From: Plenodomus lindquistii
Taxonomy: Eukaryota > Ascomycota > Dothideomycetes > Pleosporales > Leptosphaeriaceae
DNA: 64,000 nt
Assembly: GCA_025504975.1 (NCBI GenBank)
Contig: JANUWI010000005.1
Span: 1,426,001-1,490,000, forward strand
Direction: 5' to 3'
The notes beneath the pieces were generated by a model. It searched no databases, was not told the origin of the DNA, and saw only the letters and a program-made list of their open reading frames with translations. The position numbers were made by a program, and so were the translations under genes. Within the stretch, counting starts at the first letter, position 1, and each line of letters starts with the position of its first letter. Positions 25,751 through 37,710 of the stretch are shown here, in pieces.

Positions 25751-28114
25751 ATATAAATAAATTTATAGTTTAGTAATAAAATAAGCTTTTTATATAGAAC
25801 TAGTAACTTTTTTTATAATATACTATAAAAAGGTTTTTATAGAACTTCTAGCTTTTTTTTTCTACTTTAATAAGAAGTATAGTATAATCTATAGCTACTT
25901 TATAGTATAGTACTAATTTATCTACTTTCTTTTTTAAAAATATATTATATAAGTTTTTAAAGTAGTCTAGAAAAAGCGTCTACGCGTTTACTAGTTATGC
26001 TTTTTTTACTAAAGCTTTTTAAATATCTACTATTAAAACTATAAATAACTAGAGTCTACTATTTTTTTTTAAACCTCTAGCGCTATACCTAGTAGGTTCT
26101 ACTATTAACTCTTATAATATTTAAAGCTAAAGCTTTACTTTCTCTACTCTAAATATAGGTACTATTTAATTCTATAAAAAATAATTTCTTTTATAGAGTA
26201 ATAGAGACTTAGTTTTTCTTTATTTATAGGCAGTCTAAAATTAGATTATACTTCTAGTCTTTTTCTAGTATATAAATTTATATCTCTTTTTTATATCTCT
26301 CTAAATCTATTAAGTATCTAGTAGCTATTAATACTAATATCTCTTCTCTACTTATCTTTATAACTAGATAGAAAAAAACTTTTATTTACTTTAGATAGTT
26401 TTTTTAAATAAAGTTTTTATTTATAAAAGTAAAAGTAAAGTACCTAGTGTCTAGTATAGCTAATATAAAAATAACTTTATTAATTAGAGCTTATACTATA
26501 ATTAGGTTACTATCTAGCTACTTTTACTAAAAAATTTTAAACTATTATAATTTAAACCTACTACTTCCTTTCTAGAGAAGACTTATTCTAGAAAATTCTA
26601 GTTTTCTAATTTACTAAAGCTATTAGTTTTTTTTTAACTTTTTTTTTTTAAATACCTGCTAGAAACGCGTAGGTAGAGTATTTAGCTAGAGTAAATTTAT
26701 AAGTATATTATATATAGCTAGCCTTTTTATATTATAGGTATAGATTATTTTTATAATATTTTATTAATTTTTTTAAAATAATCTATAAAGCTTTTTTAGC
26801 TCTAGAAAAGTAAATACTATAACTAGTAGTAGAGGAGTTAATATCTATTAGATTTTTTTAGTTTTTCTAATAGTTACTATAGTAGAAGTAGGTATAGAGT
26901 TTATTATAGTAGAGGTTATTTTAATATACTCTACTCTCTCTATTAATTACTATACTATTTACTTTTTAGGTATTTCTACTAATACTATTTAATTAGCTAA
27001 GTCTACGTTAATAGTATTTATATAGTAGCTTTTTAGAGATAAATAATTTTTTTTTATCTATATTAAATGCTAGGCGTATAAACTCTATATTAAATCTCTA
27101 AAAAGTCTATTTTTTTTATTTAAAAGTAAAAAGTTTGTTTCTAGCCTTTTTATTTAGTATTTTATTAGAGAACTACTAGTCTAGAAACTTCTAAAAGCGT
27201 TTATAGAACTAGTCTCTACACTCTATCTAGAAAATACTAATAAAAGTAGTATTATTTTTAAATAGTTAAATATATATTTTAAAATATTTTTTTCTACTCT
27301 AGTATAATCTATCTAGATTTTATATAATATTTATATTTTCTAGCGTCTATAGTTTTTATAGTTACTACTAAATATAGCTAGATTAGAAATTTTCTAGTAT
27401 ACTAAACTAGTATTTTTAAAAAAAAAATAAAAATTACTACTAAAGTATAGAACTTATTATAGTATCTAGAAAGTTTTTTATTAAAAAAATCTATTTAAGC
27501 TATTAGTAATTAACTAGAGATTATAGCTATAAAAGCTTTTAGCTTATAGTTAATATTATTAATAGAGAACTACTATAAAGCTTTTATTTTTTAATAAATA
27601 GTAAAGCTAGGTTCTATTTATAGCATTTTCTATTAAACTTTATTTTTAATAAACTATTTAATTAGTTTTATTTTAGTAAAAAGTTTATTTTCTACTAGCT
27701 TTTTTTTATATATTTTTTTTACTAATACTACTTTAATTTTTTTATTTATTTTATCTATAGCTTTTATACTATTAGCGTAAAACGCTAGAGCTATTATACT
27801 ATTAGGCCTATTTATTATCTATATATAATAGTAGTAAATATAGTAGTAGCTAGTACTAAATACTTTCTCTACTAATTTTTTTTTAAAAATAGGTATAAAC
27901 TTTACCTATAGCGCCTAATACTAAATATCTATTTACTATTACTTTTTAATAAGCTATATAGCCTAAGTATTTAGTACTAATTATTTTTTTACTTATTATT
28001 AAACTACTAGCTAGTTATAAACTAAACTAAAAAGTCTAGAGTAGAAGTAGTTTACTTTTTTTTATCTAGAAAACTAATAGAGTAATAGATTAGTTAAAAG
28101 TAAGTTAATTTAAA

Positions 28115-28290
28115 TAAAATAGATAGATTTTAAAAAGTAAATACTAAATAAATTAAAATAAATTAACTACTTTATAGTTTAATATAGAAAAAAAGAATTT
28201 TATAGAAGTTTATATAGAATACTCTAGCTACTTTTAGCATAGCTCTAAAGCTTTACTACTAAAGCTCTAGACTAGGCTCTGCCTATTACA
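28115..28290 (-). repeat. D 5' LTR (right)
   Basis: It is 176 bp, ends TATTACA and is followed by ATTAT at 28291-28295. It is the partner of 11186-11361. Confidence 0.9.
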
Positions 28291-29594
28291 ATTATATATT
28301 TTCTATTTTTAAATTAAGTTTTTTTTAGTAGAAAACAGCTAACTAATATACTTAGTAAAATTTAACCTTATAGGTTTATATAATATTATAATATAAAGGC
28401 TTTTAAAAGTAAAAAAAGTTAAAACTATATATATAAAATTTAAACTTATATATTTACTATATTTTTAGTAAAGTAGAATGCTATAGTTATAACTTATACT
28501 ATTTAGCTAGATAGAAAAAAAGCTTATAACTATTATAAAATATAACGCTATAGAATTATAGTATAACTATAGCTTTTTTATTATAGTTTATTTAGTAGTA
28601 TAGTTAGTTTAGTAGTAGAATACATTATTAGATTTTTAGTTTAGTAGCTATATACTTTTTTTAAATATATAAAATAACTAATATTAAATAGCTATAGAAA
28701 GTATAATTAATAAAAAAGTATATGAAAAGTTATAATTTTAGATATTTTATAGTATTAGTAGAATTTAAATAAGTTATAGCTTTTATAGTAATTAACTATA
28801 AATAAATATACTATACTAATAGTATACTTTTTTATATATTTTTTAAAATACTTTAACTTGTTTAGACTAGGCCTATTATCTATCTAGCCATTATTAAAAA
28901 CTATAAACATCTAGTTTTAAAGTAAATTAGATTTTTTTATACTAAATAGAAAAATAGTATTTATTTATAAAAATAATAAATAGTAAAATAGTCTATTTTA
29001 TTATATTAATACTTTATATTACTATAGTTTACTTCTAGTTACTTTACTATATAAATTTTAAATACTTTTAATAGTAAATATCTATAATAACTACTCTAGT
29101 TAATATAACGTCTATTATAAAGTCTATTATATTAGAATTATAGATATTTTTATTCTAGATACTATACTTAGCTATAGTATTTTTTATAAACTAAAACTAG
29201 TTACTAATAATTACTAGATTTTAATAAAAAGATTTTTTATAATTATACTTATAATTAAACTTTACTTTAAATTTAAAGTAAAATTTTATAAAAGTTATAG
29301 CCTAGTTTTTACAAGTAAATTTATAGTACTTAACTTTAAATAAAAACTAAGTAATATTTTTAATAGTAGTAAAATAGAGTAGATATATTTTTATAGTAAA
29401 GGTAAAAATATATTTAATATTTACTTTTTTTTTAGTATTAAATAGTTTTATTAAGTTAGATTTATAATTATATTAAAGTTACTTTCTAGTATATTATTAT
29501 AAAAGGCTATTTTATAGATATTATATAAAGCTATAGCCTATAGTATAGTAAATATTATATTTTTTTAAATAGCCTATATAGTAAACTATATTTT
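28291..29594. other. Junction stretch: end of F, end of B1 and middle of K
   Basis: In order it holds the D target duplication (28291-28295), the remainder of F (28296-28590), the last 35 bp of the B1 inverted repeat (28591-28625), a TA duplication, and K sequence up to the A insertion. A hairpin-forming pair GCTATAGTTATA / TATAACTATAGC lies at about 28490-28570. Confidence 0.7.
28840..29420 (-). pseudogene. Element K transposase core (pogo-type DDE), degraded
   Basis: This segment is nearly colinear, as reverse complement, with 42140-42610 of element E. The minus-strand reading shows the pogo/Fot1 transposase landmark A-KYSI, N-KNIYN, followed by the first acidic motif region, with RIP stops. 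The remaining C-terminal part lies at 8620-9336, on the other side of the B1 insertion. Confidence 0.7.
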
Positions 29595-29810
29595 TATTAT
29601 AGATTAAATTTATAACCTCTAGCTACTAAAGTATTACTAGAGCTTTAGAGCTACTCTACTAGCGCTAGGCCTAAATAGGCGCGCTTTAGTTAGTAAAAAT
29701 ACTATAGTTCTACTTTATATATAGAAGACTAGCTCTCTATATAGTATTTTACTCTAGAGGTTTAATCTATATAATCTATAAATATTTCTATAATTACCTA
29801 TGCTTTTATA
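29595..29810 (+). repeat. A 5' LTR
   Basis: It is 216 bp, begins TATTATAGATTAAAT (TG start RIP-converted) and ends TGCTTTTATA. It is preceded by ATTTT. It includes the block GCGCGCTTTAGTTAGT shared with the right LTR. Confidence 0.93.
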
Positions 29811-32374
29811 CTATACTATATTAATTTAATACCTAGAATATCTTATATTAGTCTATTACTAGAAACTATACTTAGTAAGTATATTAGTTATATAAAGTAA
29901 TTATTTAAACTAAACTATACTTTAGAGTACTACGCTAATACTACTATAACTATCTATATAGAATTACTATAGTAGTAAAGCTCTATTATTATAACTATAG
30001 AGTAAAACTTAGACGTTTATAAATAAATTACTATATAAAGTTAGTACGTATAGGTAGAATAGAAATAGTAATAAATATTTAGCTAGAAGTTTAGTATAGC
30101 CTAGTTATTTATATTAGCTAGAGACGTAAAGAGTATAAATTAAGCCTAGAGTAATAATAGTTACTAGAATACTAATAGAAAACTAAAGCTATTTTAAATA
30201 AGCTAGTAGACGTAGTTACGTAATATAGTAAAAGTAAACTAGCTATAAATTAGTATAAAAACTATAATTAAATATAAAAGTTATATATATATATAACTAC
30301 TTTTATTACTAATTATAATAAACTATATCTAATATATATTTTAACTATATAGTTAATTAAAGCTATTTTTTAAATATAATATTTTATAGTAATTATAAAC
30401 TACTTTATCTAATAGTCTATTATACTAGTAGTATAGTACTACTCTAACTATTAAATATAAGCTACCTAGGCTAGAGTACTCTAGAATACTATACGTTTAT
30501 ATTTATAGGTTTTAAACGCAGTACTAGTACGCTTAGTAGACTAGAACTAGGCTTTTTTTTATAGTAAATATAAATATATAAAATTTATATACAATTACTA
30601 GTAATATTTAAAATACTAAGCTTTAACTAATATACTAAGTATTTTTAGGTAATAAGCTTTAAACTAAGTTTATAACTAAAAGTAAATATTAAAAAAGTAA
30701 CTTCTATAAATTATTTATAGCTTAAAAAGTTAGTTTATATAGAGATAATAATAACGCTAGCGCACTTACTACTACCTATAATAAATAGGTAAAGCGTATT
30801 TAAAAGTTCTACTTTAACTATAATTTAAATAGAGTTTAACTAGAAATTTTTAATAAAAAAAACGCTATAGCGTGCAGGGTTATTTATAATAGTAAGTATA
30901 TAGACTATTATAACTTTAAAAACTCTCTAGTTTTATAAATTAGTCGCGTTATTATTAAAAAGAATAATAATAATAAAGAAGTTAAAAAGTAAAAAGTATA
31001 TAAATCTATCTCTAATAAAATAAACTATGCTAATTAAGTATATAAACACTCTAGCCTATAGTTTAATATAACTAGCTAAGTAATAATTACTCTACGTAAC
31101 TTTATACTTTTTACTAAAACTACTATTACTAATAATAAAGTAGTATACTAAACTATAGAAGAAAACTTAATACTCTACTCTAACTATATAGTAAAAGTTA
31201 GTAAACTCTAATAAATTTAGCTAAAGTATAATACTTTTTTTAAATAATAGAAAGTTTCTACTAATTTTAATAACTATATAGCTTTCTTGCATAAAAACTA
31301 TACCTTTTATAAATAACTTTATAAATATACTAAATAATATAAAGCACTACAGAATAAGTATAAGTATCTAAAAAATAATGCTAATTAGCTTAAATAAAAA
31401 TACTATAACGTACTTAAAAACTGCACTAAAGTTTATAAAAAAGTAAAGGTTTAAATTTAAATAATTATAAATCTATAATAAAAAGTTAGAGACGTTTATT
31501 AATAATTTATTTAGAGCTTTTACCTATTTAGTATATTTAATTATAATATAGTTTTACCTATTTTAATACTATAATAACTAAATATAAGTTTTATAGATAC
31601 TACGTTTCTTTTTTAAATACTATATAGTTTATATTTTTTTTTTCTAGTAGATTACTATTTAATTTACTTTACCTACTTTCTAGTGTATATACAGCTATAT
31701 TGTCTATATATAGTTAAGCTCTCTATATACTAGATATTAAAACTTTCTCTAGTAAAAAAAATAATAACTTTAAAAAATAGCGTAGAACTATAATAAATAA
31801 GTATAAAACTTTTAAAAAAGAATATTATTTAGAATACCTAGAGAACCTTATATTAGGTAAAGTATAGGTACTAGTTAAGTATATCTATTTTAATACGTAT
31901 ATAGAGCTGTTAGACGTATTACACTTCTTCTATAAATATAACGTTTATTAGAAGATTACTAAAGCTAAAGCTAAACTAGTTAATAGTAGCTTGTAATAGA
32001 AACCTAATAAGTTATCCTCTATTTAAAAAGCTTAATTTATAGCTATAGTTACTATTATTAATTATAGTAACTAAACTATAGTTATATATACCTAGCGCTT
32101 TATATAACAAAGCTTTATATAAATAATATTAAATAGCTTATAACCTAGTAAATTACTAGTTTAGTTTCTAATTTAAGTTTAATACCTAGACTAAGCCTAT
32201 ACTAAAATTATTTTTAGGTAATTAAAAATTAAACTATCTATAGAAAAAAGTTTAGATCTAACTAGAATAATTACTTTAATAACTATAATACTTTTTTATA
32301 ATAACTAATTATAATATATTAAACCCTATACTGCTAAAAGTTATATATAATAAAAATAGAAAAAAATCTATAAA

Positions 32375-32427
32375 CGCGATATATATTATAAGTATAGTAA
32401 ACCTAGCTATTATTAAAAAGCTAGAGT
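32375..32427 (+). pseudogene. A gag zinc-knuckle remnant
   Basis: The plus frame reads RDIYYKYSKPSYY, stop, KAR. This fits the first part of a retroviral-type CCHC knuckle (C-x2-C-G-x-P-G-H) in which both Cys and the His read Tyr and both Gly read Ser. TGT to TAT, GGT to AGT and CAT to TAT are all RIP changes. The fourth ligand is not at the expected position. Confidence 0.5.
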
Positions 32428-33849
32428 ACTTTATAAAAATAACCTATAGATACTATCTAATAAAATCCTTTATTTTAGCGTAATAACACTTTAACTAGCT
32501 AAAAAGAAAAAACCTGTAATCTCTAATAAAGAAACTAAAAATAAGAATACTTTTATTACTATAGATAACTAACTCTACAATAAAAACAGCTACCTAGTTA
32601 ACTTAGATTTTTAAATACTTCTAAGCTAAATTGTACTTAGAAGCTTCTCTAGCGTAATAAAAAAAAATAGATAAAGTAATAAGCTAAGTAGTATACTTAA
32701 TTTAAAGCTATAGCTATAAACTTTTATACTACTACTATAATTCTATTACTAGTTTCTATATACTATATCTCTACTATAAGTGTTAATCTAGAAGCTCTAG
32801 TTATAATTAAATAACTAGAGTTTTCTAGCTACGTTAAAGTTACACCTAGAAAATAAATAAAAAAAATTATACTAGAAAATATAAAAGTAAGTACTATATT
32901 TATAAATAGAGCTTAGATAAAAAAATATTATATAAAAAGTATTAAAACTAAATAGCCTATTAAATTAAAACTAGTAAATAGAGATTTAGTAGATACTTTT
33001 AGAGAAGTAACTAATATTTATATTTATTATAGCTTTTATACCTCTACTATTCTATACTATATTACTAACTTTAATAAGTATAATATTATTCTAGGTATAA
33101 TATAGTTTAATAAATACTATTCTAATATATAATTTAGTAAAAAGTAAATAATAGAATTTTCCTCTACTTACTATAAATTTAACTATTTTAAAAATAGTTT
33201 ACTAGAGATAGCGTATAATAATAGAATAGCTAATAGTAAAATATAAATATAAACTCTAGTAGATAACCTATCTATAATTTTAGTATACGTAGTATAAGTA
33301 TTAGCGTTATAATAACTAGAATAGATTATTTAGATAGAACTATATTACTAGAACAAGCTAGGTTAACTTTCTAATAAAAATACTAGTAATAAAGCTTTAT
33401 AAAAAAAGTCTACTTTACTTACTACTATATTATATAAAAACTTTAGTAAGTATATAAATAAAATAGAGAGACTATTTATAAGTAAAAAAGAAATAGTAAA
33501 GCTAGTGCTATTCTAGGTACTTAAACGTTTTTCTAATTTTTATAATTTATATTTATTATACTAACTATTTTTTTAACGTTCTAGAGTTAATTACGCTATT
33601 AATATTATAAATAAAATAGCCTCTAGACTATACATCTATAGACCTACCTAATAAAAAAGTAAAGCTATAAAAGTTTATATTAATAATATACTCTAGAAGA
33701 GATTTATATAGCCTAGTACTTTACTATTTATATTACTAGTACTTATTATTAAAAAGCCTAGTAGTAAATTACGCATTTATATAGCTTATTACGTTTTTAA
33801 TAATATTACTAAAAAGAACTATAACTCTCTATTTATTATTAAAAAAATA

Positions 33850-34800
33850 CTAGTTTATATAGCTAAAGTTAAAATTATAATACTTATAGATGTTATTATT
33901 ACCTTTAATAAAGTCTATATAAAAGAAAGTAATAAAAAAAAAACTACGTTTTTAACCTAGTATAGGCTGTATAAATACCTTGTTATACTATTTAGTTTAT
34001 ATAACGCGCTAGATACTTTCTAAATATTTATTAATAAAATACTATAGAATTACTTTAATATTATCTACACTACGTATTTAGATAACATTCTAATTTATAG
34101 TAATAATAAAGTAAAGTACTAAAACTATATATCTATAGTTCTATTTAAACTATAAAAAGCTAGATTATTTCTAGACCTAATAAAGTGCTAATTTAAAACT
34201 AAATATATTAAATATTTAGAATTTATTTTTACTACTAATAGTATTAAAATAGATCTAAATAAAGTAAAAATAGTACTAGAATAGTAACTTCTACGCACTA
34301 TAAAAAACGTATAATTTTTTCTAGAATTCTATAACTTCTACTAACGTTTTATAAAAGGCTTTTTCTATAGCATAAAGCTATTTATAGAGTTAACTAAAAA
34401 TAGCAGATAGAAGATATTTTTTTTTAGTAATAATAGCTTTACTACTAAAGCCTTTTACTACTTTAAAGTAGCTTTTAGTAAAATAGGTATACTAGTATAC
34501 TTTAACTCTAACCTAGACACCTATTTTAAAATAGACGCTTTAGATTTTGTTATAGCTACTATTCTATTTTAAATAGTTAAAAGTATTTTACATTCTATTA
34601 CGTTTTTATTATATAAAATAATACCTGTAGAGTATAACTATAAAATCTATAATAAAAAACTCCTTACGATTATTTATGTCTTTAAAAAGTAGAGATTTAA
34701 ACTATTAGGCTCTAAAGACTTAATTTAAGTACTTTCTAATTATTAAGCTTTATAGACTTTTATAATAACTAAATATTTTAACTACTATTAAATATGCTAG
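33850..34800 (+). pseudogene. A reverse transcriptase and RNase H (Gypsy), degraded
   Basis: The plus-strand reading shows the reverse transcriptase core: LIDVIITFNKVYIKE, then TTFLT-YRLYKYLVILF, INKIL-NYFNIIY, the catalytic box YLDNILIYS at about 34071-34100, and KYLEFIFTTNSIKIDL. RNase H follows with FYRRFIKGF-like and KIDALDFVIATILF stretches. The order and spacing are those of Ty3/Gypsy pol. YLDD has become YLDN, and TAG/TAA codons stand where Trp or Gln is expected. Confidence 0.9.
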
Positions 34801-35099
34801 GTAGAGTTTTTTACTAAATTTAACTTTTAAATTAAGTACTATTCTAGTAAGTAAAGTACTAAGCCTAATATATTTACTTAGTAACTAGGTAACCTCTCTA
34901 ATTACGCTAATAATAAATATTACTACTATTAACTACAAGTTATTATTAAATCTAATTAAGTTAACTCTAAAGTTTATATTAAAACTTTATTATTTAACTA
35001 TAATAGTAGTAGCTACTAAGCTTTCTACTTTACTACTTATTACTTTTACTAGTTATAATAAAACTTTATTAGCGTTACGTAAATAATATATATACTTAG

Positions 35100-36750
35100 T
35101 AAAAAAAAAAGCTTAGCTATAATAATAACTATAGTAGCTAATAACACTTTTTTTTAAAAAAGTTTTATAGACTATATCTATTAAAGTAGTAGCTTTAATT
35201 CTATATTATAAAATATAATAAAAGCTAAAAAAAAAGTAAATAACATAAGTTTTATAGTTTAATATATAGAAAATAGTAGCTATAATTAGAGTTAGGCAAT
35301 TATTAGCTAGATAATAGTATTTTTTACGTCTAGAAAAGGATCTATATCTCTAAATATAATAATATAAAAATAGTAGTTATTAAAAAAGTCTATTATAGAA
35401 TATACGCTAGCTATAGTAGTAAGTATAAAACGTATATTAAAGTTAGTTAATAGTACTACTAGCTATATATAACTACTAATATTGCTAAATACATTTAAAG
35501 CTACCTAATTTTTAAAAGAACTAAAGTATTTTATAAAAGTAAATAAAGCTTTTTATACCTACTTTTTATACCTAATAGGTATTAAACTAATATATCTCTA
35601 GATTATATTACCTATCTACTTCTTTATATAGATAATAGTTATATATATACTAATATTTTTATTATTATAAACTAGCTTAGTAAAAAAAAAAAGTTTATAC
35701 CTATTATAGACCTATAAATTAATATACTAGTACGCGCGTTTATTAAATATGTATAGTATAAAAAAGGCTATCTAAAAACTATTATTAGTAATTAAAGTAC
35801 TTAATTTATTTTATACTTTTAAATACGTTTATATTAATAACTAGAAACTAAGCTAAAGCTGTCTACTGCGTTTTACCTAAAATCTAATAGATAAATAGAA
35901 AATATAAATACTTTTTTTAAGTAATACTTCTAAGCCTATATTAATTATAAATAAAATAACTAGGCTCTATTTCTTCTAATAGTAGAATTTAAAATAAACG
36001 CTGTAATAAGTGTAAGTACTAGTATTTTAGGTTTTAAAGCTATAAAAAGTTATCTACTACGCTCTAGACTAGAACTAGTAATTACTTCTATAAAAAATAA
36101 ACTACTACTAGCGCTTATATACATAGACTATTTATAAGCTAATTAGTTTACTAATAAACTTAATTAACTCTATTATAAACTCTAATTTAGTTTTTAATAG
36201 ATATAGACTAAATAAGTAGAATAGGCTAATAAAAGCTATATATCTACTAAAAAGTTATATATTAGCAACTATATTATATTTAATACCTAGAATATTTATA
36301 TAACGCAACTAAATTAGTTACTAGATTTTAAAAATCGTAGATTTTATAAAATTACCTGCGTCATTAATAATATAGCTTATAAAGTAGCTCTACTAGAAAA
36401 TTTCTAGAAAGTATATAATATTTTTTATCTATAGCTACTTTATTATATTACTACTAATAGGCTTTTAGGTTAAATAATAGATAATAAAAAATAAATTTAA
36501 ATTACTAACTTTAATATTAATAATAATACTAACTACTTTATTAAAGCTATTATTAATAGTTACGTTAATAGTAGATTATATAATCTATATAATTAATTTA
36601 AAGGCCTACTATAGTACTAGGTACACTAGACTAACTATCTAGATAGTTCTAATAATTTATTCTAGAAACTCTATACTAATTTTTTAGATTCTACTAAACT
36701 TATTTATAAATACTATACTATTTACCCTACTAAGCCTAGGCTATATAAAA
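35100..36750 (+). pseudogene. A integrase region, degraded
   Basis: Downstream of the reverse transcriptase and RNase H the coding trace continues on the plus strand with stops to near the 3' LTR. By position this is Gypsy integrase and the C-terminal domain. The zinc-binding and catalytic residues could not be assigned with certainty because of RIP. Confidence 0.5.
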
Positions 36751-37382
36751 AGTTTATAATACTTATTAGTAAATAAAAACTATTTATAATAATTTTAGCT
36801 AAACTTTTTAACTTTATAATAAACTAGAGTAACTTTCTAGTAAGTACCTTTATTATACGTTGCTATAACACGTTAAACGCGTAGTAAAAAAGATGCTACT
36901 ACTAGGCTTTCTAGTATAGTATATTATAAAGTAGTTTTTTAATTTAAATTTATATAGTAAAAACTAGAAGAGACTTTATTATAGTATAATAACTAGAGAT
37001 ATAATAGAATTTTTATTTAGTAACTACTATAGTAGTAGCTAAAAAGATTACTAGATATATTACCTAGCAGTTATATTATATAAGTTACTTCTTCTATCTA
37101 ATATGCTTGTAACTATTTATAGCGTACTCTATAAAGCTACTATAAGCTTTTTTAGAAGCTACTAAAGCCTTTTTATAATAGAGCCTTCTAAACCTTTAAT
37201 AAATAAAGCTATAATATTTAAATAACAGAGGAAATATAAATTATTATAATAGAATAACAATCTAGAATATAAATATAGTTATTTATTTTAGGTAATAAAA
37301 CTACGTATAGCTTTTATAAAACGCAGTAATCTTTATATAATTATTAAGTAACTAGAACTGCTTTTTTTAAAAGGGGGGATAG

Positions 37383-37598
37383 TATTATAGATTAAATCTA
37401 TAACCTTTAGCTACTAAAACGTTACTAGAGCTTTAGAGCTACTCTACTAGCGCTAGGTCTAAATAGGCGCGCTTTAGTTAGTAGAAATACTATAGTTCTA
37501 CTTTACGTATAGAAGACTAGCTCTCTACATAGTATTTTACTCTAGAGGTTTAATTTATATAATTTATAAATACTTCTATAATTACCTATGCCTTTATA
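37383..37598 (+). repeat. A 3' LTR
   Basis: It is 216 bp, gapless partner of 29595-29810, preceded by the polypurine tract and followed by ATTTT. Differences are mostly transitions. Confidence 0.93.
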
Positions 37599-37710
37599 AT
37601 TTTAAATCTATTAAAAAACTTTTTTATATTTTTATATTATAATATTAATAGTAGTATAAAGTTTAGTAGAGTTTTAATATAGCTAGAATATTTATTTATA
37701 GAGTATATTA

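Larger units (their letters stand above)
11186..28290 (-). mobile_element. Element D: Ty3/Gypsy LTR retrotransposon, interrupted by C
   Basis: Two LTRs of 176 bp each (11186-11361, 28115-28290) are flanked by the 5 bp duplication ATTAT (11181-11185, 28291-28295). The span is 17,105 bp; removing C and one CTAG leaves 7,471 bp, a normal Gypsy length. A polypyrimidine run after the left LTR is the polypurine tract of a minus-strand element. Gypsy reverse transcriptase is readable on the minus strand near 25750-25100. LTRs differ mainly by RIP-type transitions. Confidence 0.9.
11132..28590. mobile_element. Element F: ~0.35 kb insertion with terminal direct repeats, carrying Gypsy D
   Basis: Within B1 the extra DNA is 11132-28590. 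Removing D and one ATTAT leaves about 347 bp (11132-11185 joined to 28296-28590). It begins and ends with related direct repeats of about 54 bp (TATTATAAAAT to TTTATTAT). The end repeat recurs almost identically (61-62 of 63 positions) at 56860-56922. No target duplication is clear and no coding remnant is seen. It could be a very short LTR-type or other non-autonomous element. The family is not recognised. Confidence 0.5.
9337..28625 (-). mobile_element. Element B1: Fot/pogo family B copy, interrupted in its right inverted repeat
   Basis: The left part 9337-11131 and the right remnant 28591-28625 together make about 1.83 kb, matching complete copies B3 (1840 bp) and B4 (1843 bp). The left part ends AAGTAGCTAG and the right remnant resumes TTTAGTAGTATAG; the two halves join exactly as in the intact B3 terminus. 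TA flanks both outer ends (9335-9336, 28626-28627). Orientation is that of B3, with a pogo-type transposase on the minus strand full of RIP stops. The intervening 17.46 kb is element F carrying Gypsy D and C. Confidence 0.85.
29595..37598 (+). mobile_element. Element A: complete Ty3/Gypsy LTR retrotransposon
   Basis: LTRs of 216 bp each (29595-29810, 37383-37598) are flanked by perfect ATTTT duplications (29590-29594, 37599-37603). Total length is 8,004 bp. A polypurine tract AAAAGGGGGGATAG lies directly before the right LTR (about 37369-37382), fixing plus orientation. Gag-like, reverse transcriptase, RNase H and integrase remnants follow in Gypsy order. Hundreds of RIP-type stops and substitutions make it non-functional. 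It is inserted in K. Confidence 0.93.
8564..37708 (-). mobile_element. Element K: Fot/pogo transposon split by B1 and Gypsy A
   Basis: Left end ACGTACTCTATAGGCAAG at 8564 and matching inverted right end at 37708 are each flanked by TA (8562-8563, 37709-37710). Removing B1 (9337-28625 plus one TA) and A (29595-37598 plus one ATTTT) leaves 773 + 967 + 105 = 1845 bp, which is colinear with the reverse complement of element E (1861 bp). The join across B1 restores the sequence seen in E (GTTATATATTAG). Its transposase therefore runs on the minus strand: C-terminal part left of B1, core right of it. All of it is RIP-degraded. The right inverted repeat has lost one of the two internal repeat units seen on the left. 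Confidence 0.85.
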
